This document shows positions 1 through 9,203 of a stretch of DNA of 64,000 nucleotides, piece by piece. Each line of letters starts with the position of its first letter. Positions within the stretch are counted from its first letter, which is position 1. Location of the stretch: positions 23,062,671 through 23,126,670 of the forward strand of contig NC_133227.1 in the NCBI RefSeq assembly GCF_040436345.1, in the 5' to 3' direction. The translations under genes were made by a program, and so were the position numbers. The notes under the pieces were generated by a model. The model ran no database searches and had not been told where the DNA came from. It saw only the letters and a list, made by a program, of their open reading frames with translations. Source of the stretch: Pagrus major (lineage: Eukaryota > Chordata > Actinopteri > Spariformes > Sparidae).

Positions 1-130
1 ACAGGTAACACACGTAATACTGCTGATACTAATACTGGTATTACTGCCTGTTCCCTGCTACAGGCAGCTGAGACTCCAACAGGTCATAAAAGTGATTGAT
101 GCTTGTTAATAATACATTTTAATCAATGTT

Positions 131-226
131 AAAGTAGAAGTTGACCCAAAAATTAAAACCTCATGCTGATGGAAAGTCTGGTGAAGTTTTGCAGTCCACA
201 AAACGTTTCTGGAGCTTGAACAAGTC
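131..226 (+). mobile_element. Fragment of an Angel-like fold-back MITE
   Basis: The segment GACCCAAAAATTAAAAC, followed by CATGCTGATGG and by TCCACAAAACGTTTCTGGAGC, matches the left arm of the MITEs at 12054 and 25859. Only one arm is present, so it is a decayed remnant. It ends about 27 bp before the acceptor of the adra1b exon. Assignment rests on internal comparison of copies in this window. Confidence 0.6.
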
Positions 227-253
227 AATGATTTTGTGGTTTTGTGTCTTCAG

Positions 254-562
254 GCATTCATCCGGATCCTTCGCTGTCAGTGGAAGAAGAAGCGTCAGGG
301 TTGGCAGGCGTACTACAACTACCGCTCCAATCAGGGCTCCAACAACTCCTCCTTCCTGAACGGCAGCCAGCAGACGCTGTCCTCCATCAGCCCCAGCCCG
401 CGCTGTGTCGCCTCCAGACTACGCCCTCCGCCATGGTCCGCCTCCTCTGACAATAAGCTCCTCCCAGGGTCGTCGGGAAGAGGACGGCCGGGCCCGGTGT
501 CCCCGCTCGCTAAGAACGCCGGGAAGGTGTTGAATGGGCAGAGCATTAACGAAAAGAAGTAG
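254..562 (+). CDS. adra1b: Alpha-1B adrenergic receptor, last coding exon (partial gene)
   Basis: Encodes the C-terminal tail of a Gq-coupled plasma-membrane receptor for noradrenaline and adrenaline. The exon opens with AFIRILRCQ, the helix-8 and palmitoylation-site region of ADRA1B. A Ser/Asn-rich cytoplasmic tail follows, containing NGSQQTLSSISPSP, close to SGSQRTLPSASPSP of the mammalian protein as I recall it; the paralogues ADRA1A and ADRA1D differ here. The tail is about 102 residues and ends at TAG 560-562. A pyrimidine-rich stretch with CAG at 251-253 makes a good splice acceptor, and the reading frame upstream of it has no resemblance to transmembrane helix 7. All seven transmembrane segments therefore lie on exons to the left of the window. 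Mammalian ADRA1B has a single intron, in TM6, so this break just before helix 8 would be an additional one. The family call is firm; which fish paralogue it is cannot be told. Confidence 0.85.
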   Translation, partial: AFIRILRCQWKKKRQGWQAYYNYRSNQGSNNSSFLNGSQQTLSSISPSPRCVASRLRPPPWSASSDNKLLPGSSGRGRPGPVSPLAKNAGKVLNGQSINEKK

Positions 563-3500
563 CATGGAGCCGCAGAGAGAACGTTGTGGAGGAAAGTGGA
601 ACACTAACTGGCACACCTGCTGCCTCAGGTGGCCACGCCCCCCCACCCTGCCACTGACAGGAAGCGGTTTTAAAACACACGCAGGTTTCACTGCTGACAT
701 CACGAGACACTCTGCTCACTCACTGAGATGTTGTTCAGGTGTGACAATAGCACCTGTCAGGTGGTTGTGACTATTCCCGCCTCCTCTTCAGCCTTAATAA
801 CTCACCTGTAGAACATGACGGAGCTCCTCACCTGGACCGGCTGTCCGCTGTAGAGAAACTGACATTTTAAAGGGTTGTTTTTTCCCACCAGATAGTTCCT
901 ACCTGATCAGGAGCATCCACTGCACTTAATGATTGTTTTACCTCGACAGCACATGTGCAATAGATCACACAACATTTACTCGAACTACAACATAAAACAC
1001 AAAACTACAAACTTTTTAAAGCAACAGCACATCGGCCATCGTTCTTTTCTAAATTTGCTAAAAAATTGATCCAAAGTCCCTGAAATTAAAATCTGTCAAA
1101 ATAAGTTAAACAAAAAAAAAACTAAGACAGTAAATCTGACTTTAAAGACAGTATGTACAATTAAATTGATCTGAAAACTAGTATAAGCATCTTTTATATA
1201 TTTACTTATTGCTGTGTTATTTGTCTTTTTTTATTGTGTTTAAACTATCCTGAAATACGGTCCTAAAATAAATGTTAATTCAAGTAAGTCGGGTTGAACA
1301 TAGAACAGTAAATCTAATGGAAAATTTAAATTAAAATGATCATTTTTATACACTTATTTATTGTTTGGTTATATTTTACTTTATTTATTTTGCTTAAATG
1401 CTCAAAAGGTTCAAAGCAGTAAAAAGAGCAGTCGTCTCCCTAAGTTACCCGCATTAACCCTAAATTAATGTAAATAAATCAGGAATAAGACAAACGAGCA
1501 GAAAAAAAAGTTTCAACACTAAACTATATCCAATGTACCAATAAATGTAATTTGAAATATGAAATACAAAATGATCCCCAAAGTGAATAACATATTATCT
1601 GACAATATTTATTGTCATTTGGTTGGTTTTAAAAATCACCAAACTCTGACTACTTGCTAGCCAGTGAGCTAACTAACCTTAAACATCAACATTAGCTCAC
1701 TTTTGTAAACATTAAACAGTCAACAGGAAACAAAATGTAAAACAAAGGATCAAAGTAAAACCTAATTTAGAGACAAGTACATATAAAAATATGTGGGCAT
1801 GATTTTGTTATACATTTAATTATTGTTGTGTTGTTTTTAATTGTTCATTTGTTGCTAAAGTTCTGAGCTGAATCTTTCCTTAAACAATATTTTTATTATA
1901 CTAAAGTACTTCAAATCCTGACTTAAAGTTCTCATAAAATCAGTTCTTGAAAATGTTTTTAAAATAAGTTGGAAAACCAACTTAAACTATTTAAACTGAA
2001 CAGAAAAATTACCTGAAATTGTATGTTTACTTCAATTTTAAACATTATTCTATTTGTTTATTTATTGTCATGTAAAAATTGTATTTTGGTGTTTTTGCTG
2101 TTTCAAAATTTAATTTCTTGTTAGCGGGTAACCTATCTTACTTCTAACAGCAGCATCAGCTAATGTATATTAGCATGCTGGCTACAATTAGCTGAACAGC
2201 ATTGAATGCCTGGATAAGATTTGAACATGATGAGTGGATTGGCTTAAATTAGCTTGCTGGCTCATGTTGCATCTGTAATTTGGACTTGGCTGTGTGAAAC
2301 CAAGTGGACCTGTGAAGACCTCTACCTTGTTAAAGCCTTAATATCTCCTTGACAGAACATGTATTGTGAAAATCTTCTCTCAGACTCTTTAAAAACAAAC
2401 CTAACTTTGTATTCCTTGAGAGAAGTTGGAGGTTTCCTATTCACTTCGATTCAGAGTTTGATCACAGCAACATCTAGTGGACGTTAGAGGAACTGCAGCC
2501 ACCGGTTGGCGTGACAAGTGTTTTTATACTCTGTATTTATTGTGGAAATGCATCAATCTTCACAGAGAATGATAAATATTTCACCTGTGTCATCCTGCAG
2601 CTGTTGTAACATCTGGTGTGTGTTTGTGTGTGTGATACTTATTTAATGGATATATCGTGCTGTGTTTTACTGATGACTCTGTCAATAGGATAGATTGATA
2701 CTTAAGAACATGTAAATCACACAGTCTCGGGGTTAATGGATGATGAAGTTTTTCTCTTTTGTTCGAGGCTAACAGTTTCCATCTTCTTTCAGTCTTAATG
2801 CTAAGCTACGCTAAACATGCTCTGGACCGATCTCTGCGCTGGAGATGAACTGAATCGTTTGAGTCTGGAGAAGACGGAGTTTCCACTTCATGTCCCTTCA
2901 ACAGGAGACAAAATGAGTTTGATTGTAAATTGCATATGATAATTTAAGTTAATTAATTAAATTAAATAAAACTTTGTTTCATCAGTGCTTTTGAATATGG
3001 CTTAGTCACAGGAACTTTGGAGTGTAAAACTGAGGCTACAGAGGAAAATATCTGATCTGTACACAGTCGAGGTAATGTTTTCAAGTTTTATCCACATCAT
3101 GTTCAGTCTGTTTCACCAGCTTCCTTCCTCTCTCTCTGACGACCAAATGAAACCCATCGCTACTTTGAATTAAATTACAGATTTCTCTGTGTTTGAACAT
3201 TGTGGGAAACATTTAGGATACTGTCAGTACACAACTCAACAAACTATATAACAAAGGTCTTGTTGTTTTTAGACACTTGGTGCAATATGTAAGAATCATC
3301 CTCTCACTAAATTCCTGCTAACTGTAGCTGCCGTTAGCCATTTAGCTCAGTAAGCCGTGTAGCTAGCTGTCCAGACTAGGAGCTCTACAGCTGGGGGAGC
3401 ATATTAGCAGAGTAACCGCTAATTCCTGCTACCTGTAGCTAGTTGGCTCAGTTAGCCATGTAGCTAGCAGTCCTGATAGAGCTTGGGGCAACGGGGGATT

Positions 3501-4396
3501 GTTGGCGTTTACACCACTGGCACAAGAGCTTTGGACCGGGACAGGAGGGGTAAGCTGTGTAGCAGGATAACTTCTGTAGATGTCTAACAATACATAAATG
3601 TCATAACATAAAAATAACTCTTATTTCTTCACATTCTGTTGATAATTCGAGGATTTTTTAGAATGTTTTCTTCTTAAGTTCTTATATATTGCATCTTTAA
3701 TGCAGAAATGTTACATATTATATCTTTGATATTTAAAAAAAGCTTCAGTTTTGCAGCCAAAAAGAAACAATTACTAAAAAAAAAATCTAAATGGGAAAAA
3801 TGCAACATTATTTTGCAGGTGGGATGTGGTCTGCTCTAACAGCAAAACTACACTATCCATCAGTAAGAGCTTCTTTTGTGTTTCATGCAGCACCAACACC
3901 TGCTGGACAAAAAGTTGTACCACTATGTAGAAATACTTGACGTTTACGACTTCACATAACATAAGTATTAAGTGTTACTACTGCTGGTCTGAGTGTTGAG
4001 GAGATTATGAGTAAGGAGAGGAAAGAAGGAAGCACCAGAAAAATAAAAGTAGTAGAAGAAGAAAGTAAAACACAAGTGTAAGTCTGCTTTTTATTGTCTT
4101 TAACACATACCTCTTCCTTTTACAAATTTTTCGATTGATCACAACAAATATCAACTTACAATGGCGATACTATTTCAGTGTTGTGTTTATGGCTAAATCT
4201 GCTAAGAGAGACATAACCAAGACAAGAAGACCCATACACAATTTATGAGGACAAAAAAGGACGTGAAATATTTACTTTAAAAACACTACACATTCCCTCA
4301 CGATACTGTTTTTAAATGGTGAGATTTGAATGCCTTATATACAGGCAGAAATTTGAATTCAAGTTTACTTCTCCATAATAAAATGATTTTATCTTT
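563..4396. other. adra1b 3' UTR and AT-rich intergenic DNA
   Basis: No coding signal on either strand. The first part is presumably the adra1b 3' UTR; AATAAA at 2965-2970 is one plausible polyadenylation signal, and there are several others. The region is rich in A/T runs and in the GCTAGC/GCTAACA-type motif clusters common in fish non-coding DNA (about 3300-3480). A repeat-family copy listed separately occupies about 3215-3725. Confidence 0.5.
3215..3725. repeat. Dispersed repeat, family E (copy 1)
   Basis: The left part (about 3218-3300, with CTCAACAAAC, ATAACAAAGGTC and GTTGTTTTTAGACA) recurs at 34835-34910. The right part (about 3685-3725, with TTTAATGCAGAAATGTTACAT) recurs inverted at 63295-63380. 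The opposed ends suggest a non-autonomous element with internal sequence between them. No coding capacity; the superfamily is not determined. Confidence 0.5.
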
Positions 4397-4407
4397 TACA
4401 TGGCACA

Positions 4408-4409
4408 GA

Positions 4410-4450
<41 letters not shown>
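4408..4450. repeat. (GA)n microsatellite
   Basis: About 42 bp of nearly pure GA dinucleotide. It lies just beyond the apparent 3' end of the minus-strand LINE and could mark that boundary. Confidence 0.9.
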
Positions 4451-4452
<2 letters not shown>

Positions 4453-4623
4453 AAAAGACTAAACAAAATGAAATAAAGTGCTCATGTGTATTTAGTGCAG
4501 GCTTGTGTGTATGCGTGTCATAAGTGATCTATTCATATTCATATATTCATGTGTCCCTGTGAGTGTTTGGTGGTCTGTGTTGTGTGTTTTGTGTTGAGTT
4601 ACTTGGCCACAGAAGAGGGGGGA

Positions 4624-6174
4624 TCAGGGGATGGAGAGGGGGGGCTTCAGCTGGAGGATGAATGACAGGGGGGTGTTGACAATTTGTTTGGCTTCTTGGA
4701 TGGTTCTCTGGAGGGCAGGGTTGTTTATTGCTGTACTTAAATATCTTAGGGCTATCGCTTGGTGTCTCTGTCTGACGGTCTGGATGCCGGTTATTCTGTG
4801 AATGTAGTGGTTGCTGATATAGTTTGGGAGACGGTGAGCCAGTTTTAGTGCTTTATTTTGTATTACTTGGAGGCGTTGTATCTGGTTGTCGGTGAGGGTG
4901 ACCCAGGCGGGGACGGAGTATTCAAACAGGGGTCGGATGTAGGCTAGATAGACTTTGGTTATTGTTGAGGGTGATGCGCCATGCTTCCCGCAGAGGGCTT
5001 TGAGATGGTTCAGTCTGATGTTTCCTTTTTGTTCCAGTTTTGTGATGAATTTGGTCCAGGTCATGTTGCTTTGAAAGGTTACTCCGAGGAAAGTTGCTTC
5101 GTTGCTGATGCTGATTTGTTGGTTGAATAATGAGAGGTTGATGTTGTTGAGCTGTAGGTGTTGATTTTTGGTGAAGATGACACATTGGGTTTTGACGGGG
5201 TTGAGTTTGATACGCCACATGCTTGACCAGGTTTCTATTTCTGTTATGCAATGTTGGAGTTTATTAGCTGCTAGTTGTGGAGATTTTGAGCTGGACCAGT
5301 AGCAGAGATCGTCGGCAAACTGTGAAACTTTGGCTATGGTGGCTGGGGGGTAGTAGATGTCTGAGGTATAGATGAGAAATAGAAGTGGACTGAGAACTAC
5401 GCCTTGTGGTACTCCTGCTTGGGGGGTGAATGGTGTTGAGATGGCTGAGTTGACTTTGACCTTGATGTGGCGGTTGTTGAGGAAGCTGGAGATGATGGAT
5501 TGGGTGGGTTTGGGGAGTTTGAGGTTGGTGTCCAGTAATCTGTATATGAGACCGTTATGCCATACTTTGTCAAATGCTTTTTCAATGTCGAAGAATATTG
5601 CTAGGGTGATTTGTTTCTTATTGAAGTTTCTGTAGATGTCTTCGGATAACTGGAGGATGTTGTCTGTTGTTGCTCTGCCTTTTCTGAAACCTGCTTGATG
5701 GATACCGATGAGACCTATTGATTCGATGTGATTACTGAGTCGGGAGGTGATGATTCTTTCAAAAAGTTTTCCGATGTGGCTGAGGAGGCTAATGGGACGG
5801 TAGCTGATGATGTTGTGGGGGTCTTTTCCTGGTTTGTGGATCATGGTGACGAGTGCAGTCTTCCAGGGTGAAGGGAAGTGGCCAGTGGTGAGGCAAGTGG
5901 TGTAGAGCTGTCCAAGGTGCTGGAGGTAGGTGACTGGTGCTTGTTTGATAAGTATGGTGTGGATCGTGTCTTCTCCCGGTGCTTTATTTTTCATCTTTTT
6001 TAGGTGCAGTTGTATTTCTTTGGTGGCGACAGGCCTTGTGAGGGGGGTGGTGCTCTGTGGGGGGGTCGATTCTATTTGTCTGTGATGATTTGTGTTTTGT
6101 GATTTCCTTGTCCACCAGGTCTTTCCATGTGTTGTCAAAATGAGTGTCGTTGGGGCATGAGTGGATATTTTCAA
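4624..6174 (-). CDS. LINE ORF2, reverse transcriptase part
   Basis: 516 residues in this frame. Reverse transcriptase blocks are all recognisable: KMKNKAPGED, SYRPISLLSHIGKLFERII, HQAGFRKGRATTDNI, FFDIEKAFDKVWH (first catalytic Asp), AGVPQGVVLSPLLF, QFADDLCYW (catalytic Asp pair) and FLGVTF. A thumb-like segment (YIRPLFEYSVPAW) and a short tail to PPLSIP follow. There is no RNase H domain. The true domain begins further upstream in a different frame (LHKQNTWKTFYKKLDHDTNP, about 6359-6300), which rejoins this one at a G7 run (plus strand 6059-6065). The first ~30 residues given by the ATG at 6174 are therefore probably not native. It lies in the same register as the endonuclease part. Confidence 0.88.
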   Translation of the reverse strand: MKISTHAPTTLILTTHGKTWWTRKSQNTNHHRQIESTPPQSTTPLTRPVATKEIQLHLKKMKNKAPGEDTIHTILIKQAPVTYLQHLGQLYTTCLTTGHFPSPWKTALVTMIHKPGKDPHNIISYRPISLLSHIGKLFERIITSRLSNHIESIGLIGIHQAGFRKGRATTDNILQLSEDIYRNFNKKQITLAIFFDIEKAFDKVWHNGLIYRLLDTNLKLPKPTQSIISSFLNNRHIKVKVNSAISTPFTPQAGVPQGVVLSPLLFLIYTSDIYYPPATIAKVSQFADDLCYWSSSKSPQLAANKLQHCITEIETWSSMWRIKLNPVKTQCVIFTKNQHLQLNNINLSLFNQQISISNEATFLGVTFQSNMTWTKFITKLEQKGNIRLNHLKALCGKHGASPSTITKVYLAYIRPLFEYSVPAWVTLTDNQIQRLQVIQNKALKLAHRLPNYISNHYIHRITGIQTVRQRHQAIALRYLSTAINNPALQRTIQEAKQIVNTPLSFILQLKPPLSIP

Positions 6175-6396
6175 GATGGTTACGGAAGAGTGTGGCCTTT
6201 TCTTTGTTGTCTGTAATGATTGTGCCAGAGGATTTGAGTGGGGGGGTGGTGTTGGTTTGTGGATCTCCGTTTATGCTCTTGATTTTCTGCCAGAAGGTTC
6301 GGGGGTTTGTGTCGTGGTCCAGTTTCTTGTAAAAGGTTTTCCAGGTGTTTTGTTTGTGGAGGCTGGGTTGTAATTTGATAGTGGTTTGGAGTCTGT

Positions 6397-7446
6397 TTAT
6401 TTCTCTTTTGGTTTGAGGTGATCGGGACCGGATGTAATTTCGTCGTAGTTTTCTCTTCTGTTTGATGAGTTGGAGGATGTGGTGGGGGAGTGACTGTGTT
6501 GGAGTTTTGTTGTGTTTTTGGGTATCGTTTCCTCTCTGGCTTGGGTGAGTATTTGACTTAACAGGATTGCTTGGTGGTCCAGATCGTCGGGGGTGGTGTT
6601 GGGAGTGATGGGTGTGTGTTTTAGTTTTCCTTCGATGTGTTTTCTGTAGATTTCCCAGTCTGCTTTTCTGTAGTTGTGTTTATTGTTTGGGGTGGCTTGT
6701 AGGTGGAAGGAGAAAGTGATGAGGACAGGTAGGTGGTCACTGCTGAGATGGTTTATGGTGGAGAACTGGAGAAGTTTTGAGGCCAGGTTGGGGGTGCAGA
6801 GAATTAGGTCCAGGATGTCCGAGTTGCCTGTTGCAGGGGAGATGTAGGTGGGTTCGTTGGTGTTGATTACTGATAAGTTGGTGTTGTTAAGAATCTGTTT
6901 GAGTGCATTTCCATTTGTGTTTGTTATATTGCAGTAGAAGTCGGTGTGTTTTGCATTGAAGTCTCCCATGATGAGGGTGTGGTCAGAGGTGGTGATGGCT
7001 TGAAACAGTTCTGCTGAAGGTCTTGTTCCAGGGGGGCAGTAGATACTGATGATTGTGATAAGATGGTGCAGGTGATTTTTCATTCTTATTGCAACATATT
7101 CATTTCCGTTGAGTTGTTGTGATGAGAGACCATAATCCATTTCACTGTATTCGATGTTTTTCCTGATTAAAATTGCTACTCCTCCTCCTTGTCTAGACTG
7201 TCTTTCTTTCCTGATGATGTTGTAACCGGGGATGTTGATGCGTGATTTGTTTGTTAAAGATGTTTCATTTATTGATGCTGCAGAGATGTTCTTTTCATTT
7301 AGCAGTTGGATTAATTCCTCTTTCGTTCCTCTTATCCCTCTGATGTTTATATGGAGAAAAGTACTGATGGCCATTATGAAAAAAATGTAACAGACAGAAA
7401 GCAAAAAGGCAGGTGTGTTATGTGTGGTTTGTGTAAGGATTTTCAT
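6397..7446 (-). CDS. LINE ORF2, endonuclease part
   Basis: 349 residues in this frame. It is an exonuclease-endonuclease-phosphatase fold endonuclease that nicks target DNA to prime reverse transcription. Expected motifs are present in order: HINIRG near residue 33, INET (catalytic Glu) near 60, QGGGVAILI, ISIYCPPGT, IMGDFNAKH, DILDLIL and SSDHLPV (catalytic Asp-His). The nuclease looks intact. The start codon is the ATGA overlap with the ORF1 stop, which suggests translation by termination and re-initiation, a mechanism known in some LINEs. The last 30 or so residues are out of register: after the T5 run at 6515-6519 the protein-like sequence continues in another frame (ILQLIKQKRKLRRNYIR) until about 6065. 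Confidence 0.85.
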   Translation of the reverse strand: MKILTQTTHNTPAFLLSVCYIFFIMAISTFLHINIRGIRGTKEELIQLLNEKNISAASINETSLTNKSRINIPGYNIIRKERQSRQGGGVAILIRKNIEYSEMDYGLSSQQLNGNEYVAIRMKNHLHHLITIISIYCPPGTRPSAELFQAITTSDHTLIMGDFNAKHTDFYCNITNTNGNALKQILNNTNLSVINTNEPTYISPATGNSDILDLILCTPNLASKLLQFSTINHLSSDHLPVLITFSFHLQATPNNKHNYRKADWEIYRKHIEGKLKHTPITPNTTPDDLDHQAILLSQILTQAREETIPKNTTKLQHSHSPTTSSNSSNRRENYDEITSGPDHLKPKEK

Positions 7447-8519
7447 GAAATGTAGTTTGTGTGTTTTCTAATGCTTTTGATGACTTCTTCGATTCTGGTG
7501 TCGTCCATGGCCAGCTTCCTGAGGTCGTCGCGGAGGTGGGTGAGTTGGGTGTTTTTATTGGGCGGCAGGCTGGTGGGGTTGGTGGTTGGGGGTTTTGCAG
7601 GGGGTGGTGGCTTTCGGGAGGGTGGAGTCATGTATGACAGGTAGATGGGGCAGTTCTTGGAGGCAGCAGAATGTTCACCAGCACAGTTGACGCACTTGGC
7701 TTCACGTTTGTCTTTATTGCAGGTTTTGTGGTGGTGTTTTTCGCCGCATCTCAGGCATACAACAGGGTTTTTGCAATTTGTGGATATGTGGTTGAACTGT
7801 TGGCATTTGTAGCACTGGCGGATGGTAGGTGGGGGCCGGGCCTTCTCCACTCTGTACTGAAACAGATCCATGTAGAAACCCTCGTGGAGAAGGCCGGCAG
7901 CTTGGTCAGGGTTTGTCAGGTGAATTTTGAGAAATGTGGTCGGTTGCTGGGTGGTTCTGCTGATGATTCTGTGTATTCGGTTGATGGGGATGCCTTGGTT
8001 TTCCAGTTGCTCTTTGACTCGTGTTTCATTGATGTTGGTGTCGATGCCTTTGATGACCAGGAGTTTCACAGAGGAGTCAGATGGAAGGGTGGGACCTTGT
8101 TTTCGTGCCAGTCTGCGAGTGAGTTGTGCACCGTTGAATGCTCCCTCCGGCCATGGTGTGAGAAGGTTGTTCAGGGAGGGGGTGTCCTTAGGGAAGATGA
8201 GGAGGTTACCGTTTCTCATATGAACCAGTTTATGGAGTTGGGTTTGTGGTTTGTGTTTTGGGATTTTTTTGACAATGGATTGATTGGTTGTGAAGGAGCT
8301 GCCCGGGGTTCTGTAATTTTCCATGACCACTGGTGTGACGTGTTTGTTTTCTGTTGATTCCCTTCTTGCTCTTTTTCTTGAGAGGGTGTTAATAGTTGGG
8401 TATTTATGCATGTTTGTGCTGACGATGTCGGAGTAGGTGGCAGAAAACTGGGGGAGGGGGGTATGTGGGTCCTGTCCTTCAAGTAAGATCTGTTCCATGG
8501 TGGTTAGAGTTGATTTCAT
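7443..8519 (-). CDS. LINE ORF1, nucleic-acid-binding protein with zinc knuckles
   Basis: 358 residues from the first ATG. A basic segment (RKRARR) lies near residue 50. A domain around 168-230 beginning KLLVIKGIDTNINETRV resembles the region that precedes the knuckles in arthropod jockey ORF1 proteins. Three knuckles follow: CYKCQQFNHISTNC (CX2CX4HX4C), CLRCGEKHHHKTC (CX2CX3HX4C) and CVNCAGEHSAASKNC (CX2CX3HX6C). The end is proline-rich. In this family ORF1 coats the element RNA and helps strand transfer. Upstream of the ATG the adjacent frame remains open and protein-like (for example IIKSIFAQINHLYSELK) back to about 8630. The native N-terminus was therefore probably longer, and the C7 run at 8540-8546 shifts the frame. 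The stop codon overlaps the ORF2 start. Confidence 0.85.
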   Translation of the reverse strand: MKSTLTTMEQILLEGQDPHTPLPQFSATYSDIVSTNMHKYPTINTLSRKRARRESTENKHVTPVVMENYRTPGSSFTTNQSIVKKIPKHKPQTQLHKLVHMRNGNLLIFPKDTPSLNNLLTPWPEGAFNGAQLTRRLARKQGPTLPSDSSVKLLVIKGIDTNINETRVKEQLENQGIPINRIHRIISRTTQQPTTFLKIHLTNPDQAAGLLHEGFYMDLFQYRVEKARPPPTIRQCYKCQQFNHISTNCKNPVVCLRCGEKHHHKTCNKDKREAKCVNCAGEHSAASKNCPIYLSYMTPPSRKPPPPAKPPTTNPTSLPPNKNTQLTHLRDDLRKLAMDDTRIEEVIKSIRKHTNYIS

Positions 8520-8722
8520 CTGCGTGATGGTGCTGCTGAGGGGGGGCGGACTGAGTGTATTTCAGTTCAGAATATAGGTGGTTGATTTGAGCAAAGATGC
8601 TTTTGATGATGAGATGGTCTATATGGCCGAATCAACTGTCAACAAGTCTCAATGATAACTGTGAAAACACTAAATCAACAGCATAAACGTAAAGAACAAT
8701 GTAGACACACTGGTGAGTTTGG

Positions 8723-8782
8723 CTCCGCCCACCATGTTGAGCGCAGCCCTTTTCAATTACGTCCGCATGTGTGCTTTATATG
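8723..8782 (+). promoter_or_regulatory. Histone H4 promoter elements
   Basis: CTCCGCCC at 8723-8730 is a reverse GC box. TTTTCAATTACGTCCG at 8750-8765 resembles the H4 subtype-specific site II (TTTTCAATCTGGTCCG in mammals), the cell-cycle element bound by HiNF-P. The TATA-like TTTATATG lies at 8775-8782, about 60 bp before the ATG. The 5' end of the LINE is about 90 bp upstream of the GC box. Confidence 0.75.
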
Positions 8783-8840
8783 TTGCAGGGACAGGCACGT
8801 TCGGCAGTTTTCGAGCAGCACTCTGATCGACAACACTTGA

Positions 8841-9155
<315 letters not shown>

Positions 9156-9187
9156 ACCTCATCTTGACACTCTGACAGGCAACCAAA

Positions 9188-9203
9188 GGCTCTTTTAAGA
9201 GCC
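9188..9203 (+). promoter_or_regulatory. Histone mRNA 3' stem-loop (H4)
   Basis: GGCTCTTTTAAGAGCC: six-base-pair stem and four-base loop, followed by ACCCA. It is bound by SLBP and directs non-polyadenylated 3' end formation. A purine-rich AACTAAAGAG downstream may serve as the U7-binding element. Confidence 0.95.

Larger units (their letters stand above)
4460..8635 (-). mobile_element. Nearly full-length jockey-like LINE (non-LTR retrotransposon)
   Basis: Runs from about 8635 (5') to roughly 4460 (3', approximate). It carries ORF1 with three CCHC knuckles and ORF2 with an apurinic-type endonuclease followed by a reverse transcriptase. There is no RNase H domain after the polymerase, and the zinc-knuckle ORF1 resembles the jockey/I group rather than L1, L2 or RTE. 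ORF1 and ORF2 overlap by ATGA at 7446-7443. Three frame breaks are visible, each explained by one base in a homopolymer: C7 at 8540-8546 (ORF1), T5 at 6515-6519 and G7 at 6059-6065 (plus-strand view, ORF2). The 5' end looks slightly truncated, because the reading frame is already open at about 8630 without an ATG. No target-site duplication or poly(A) tail was recognised. Exact clade (jockey, I or Nimb) is uncertain. Confidence 0.85.

Noticed and set aside
6144-6373. Plus-strand frames over the ORF2 linker
   Set aside because: They overlap the protein-like minus-strand linker of the LINE and show no family similarity.
7671-8357. 228-codon plus-strand frame inside the LINE
   Set aside because: Shadow of ORF1 on the other strand; the minus strand has the zinc knuckles.
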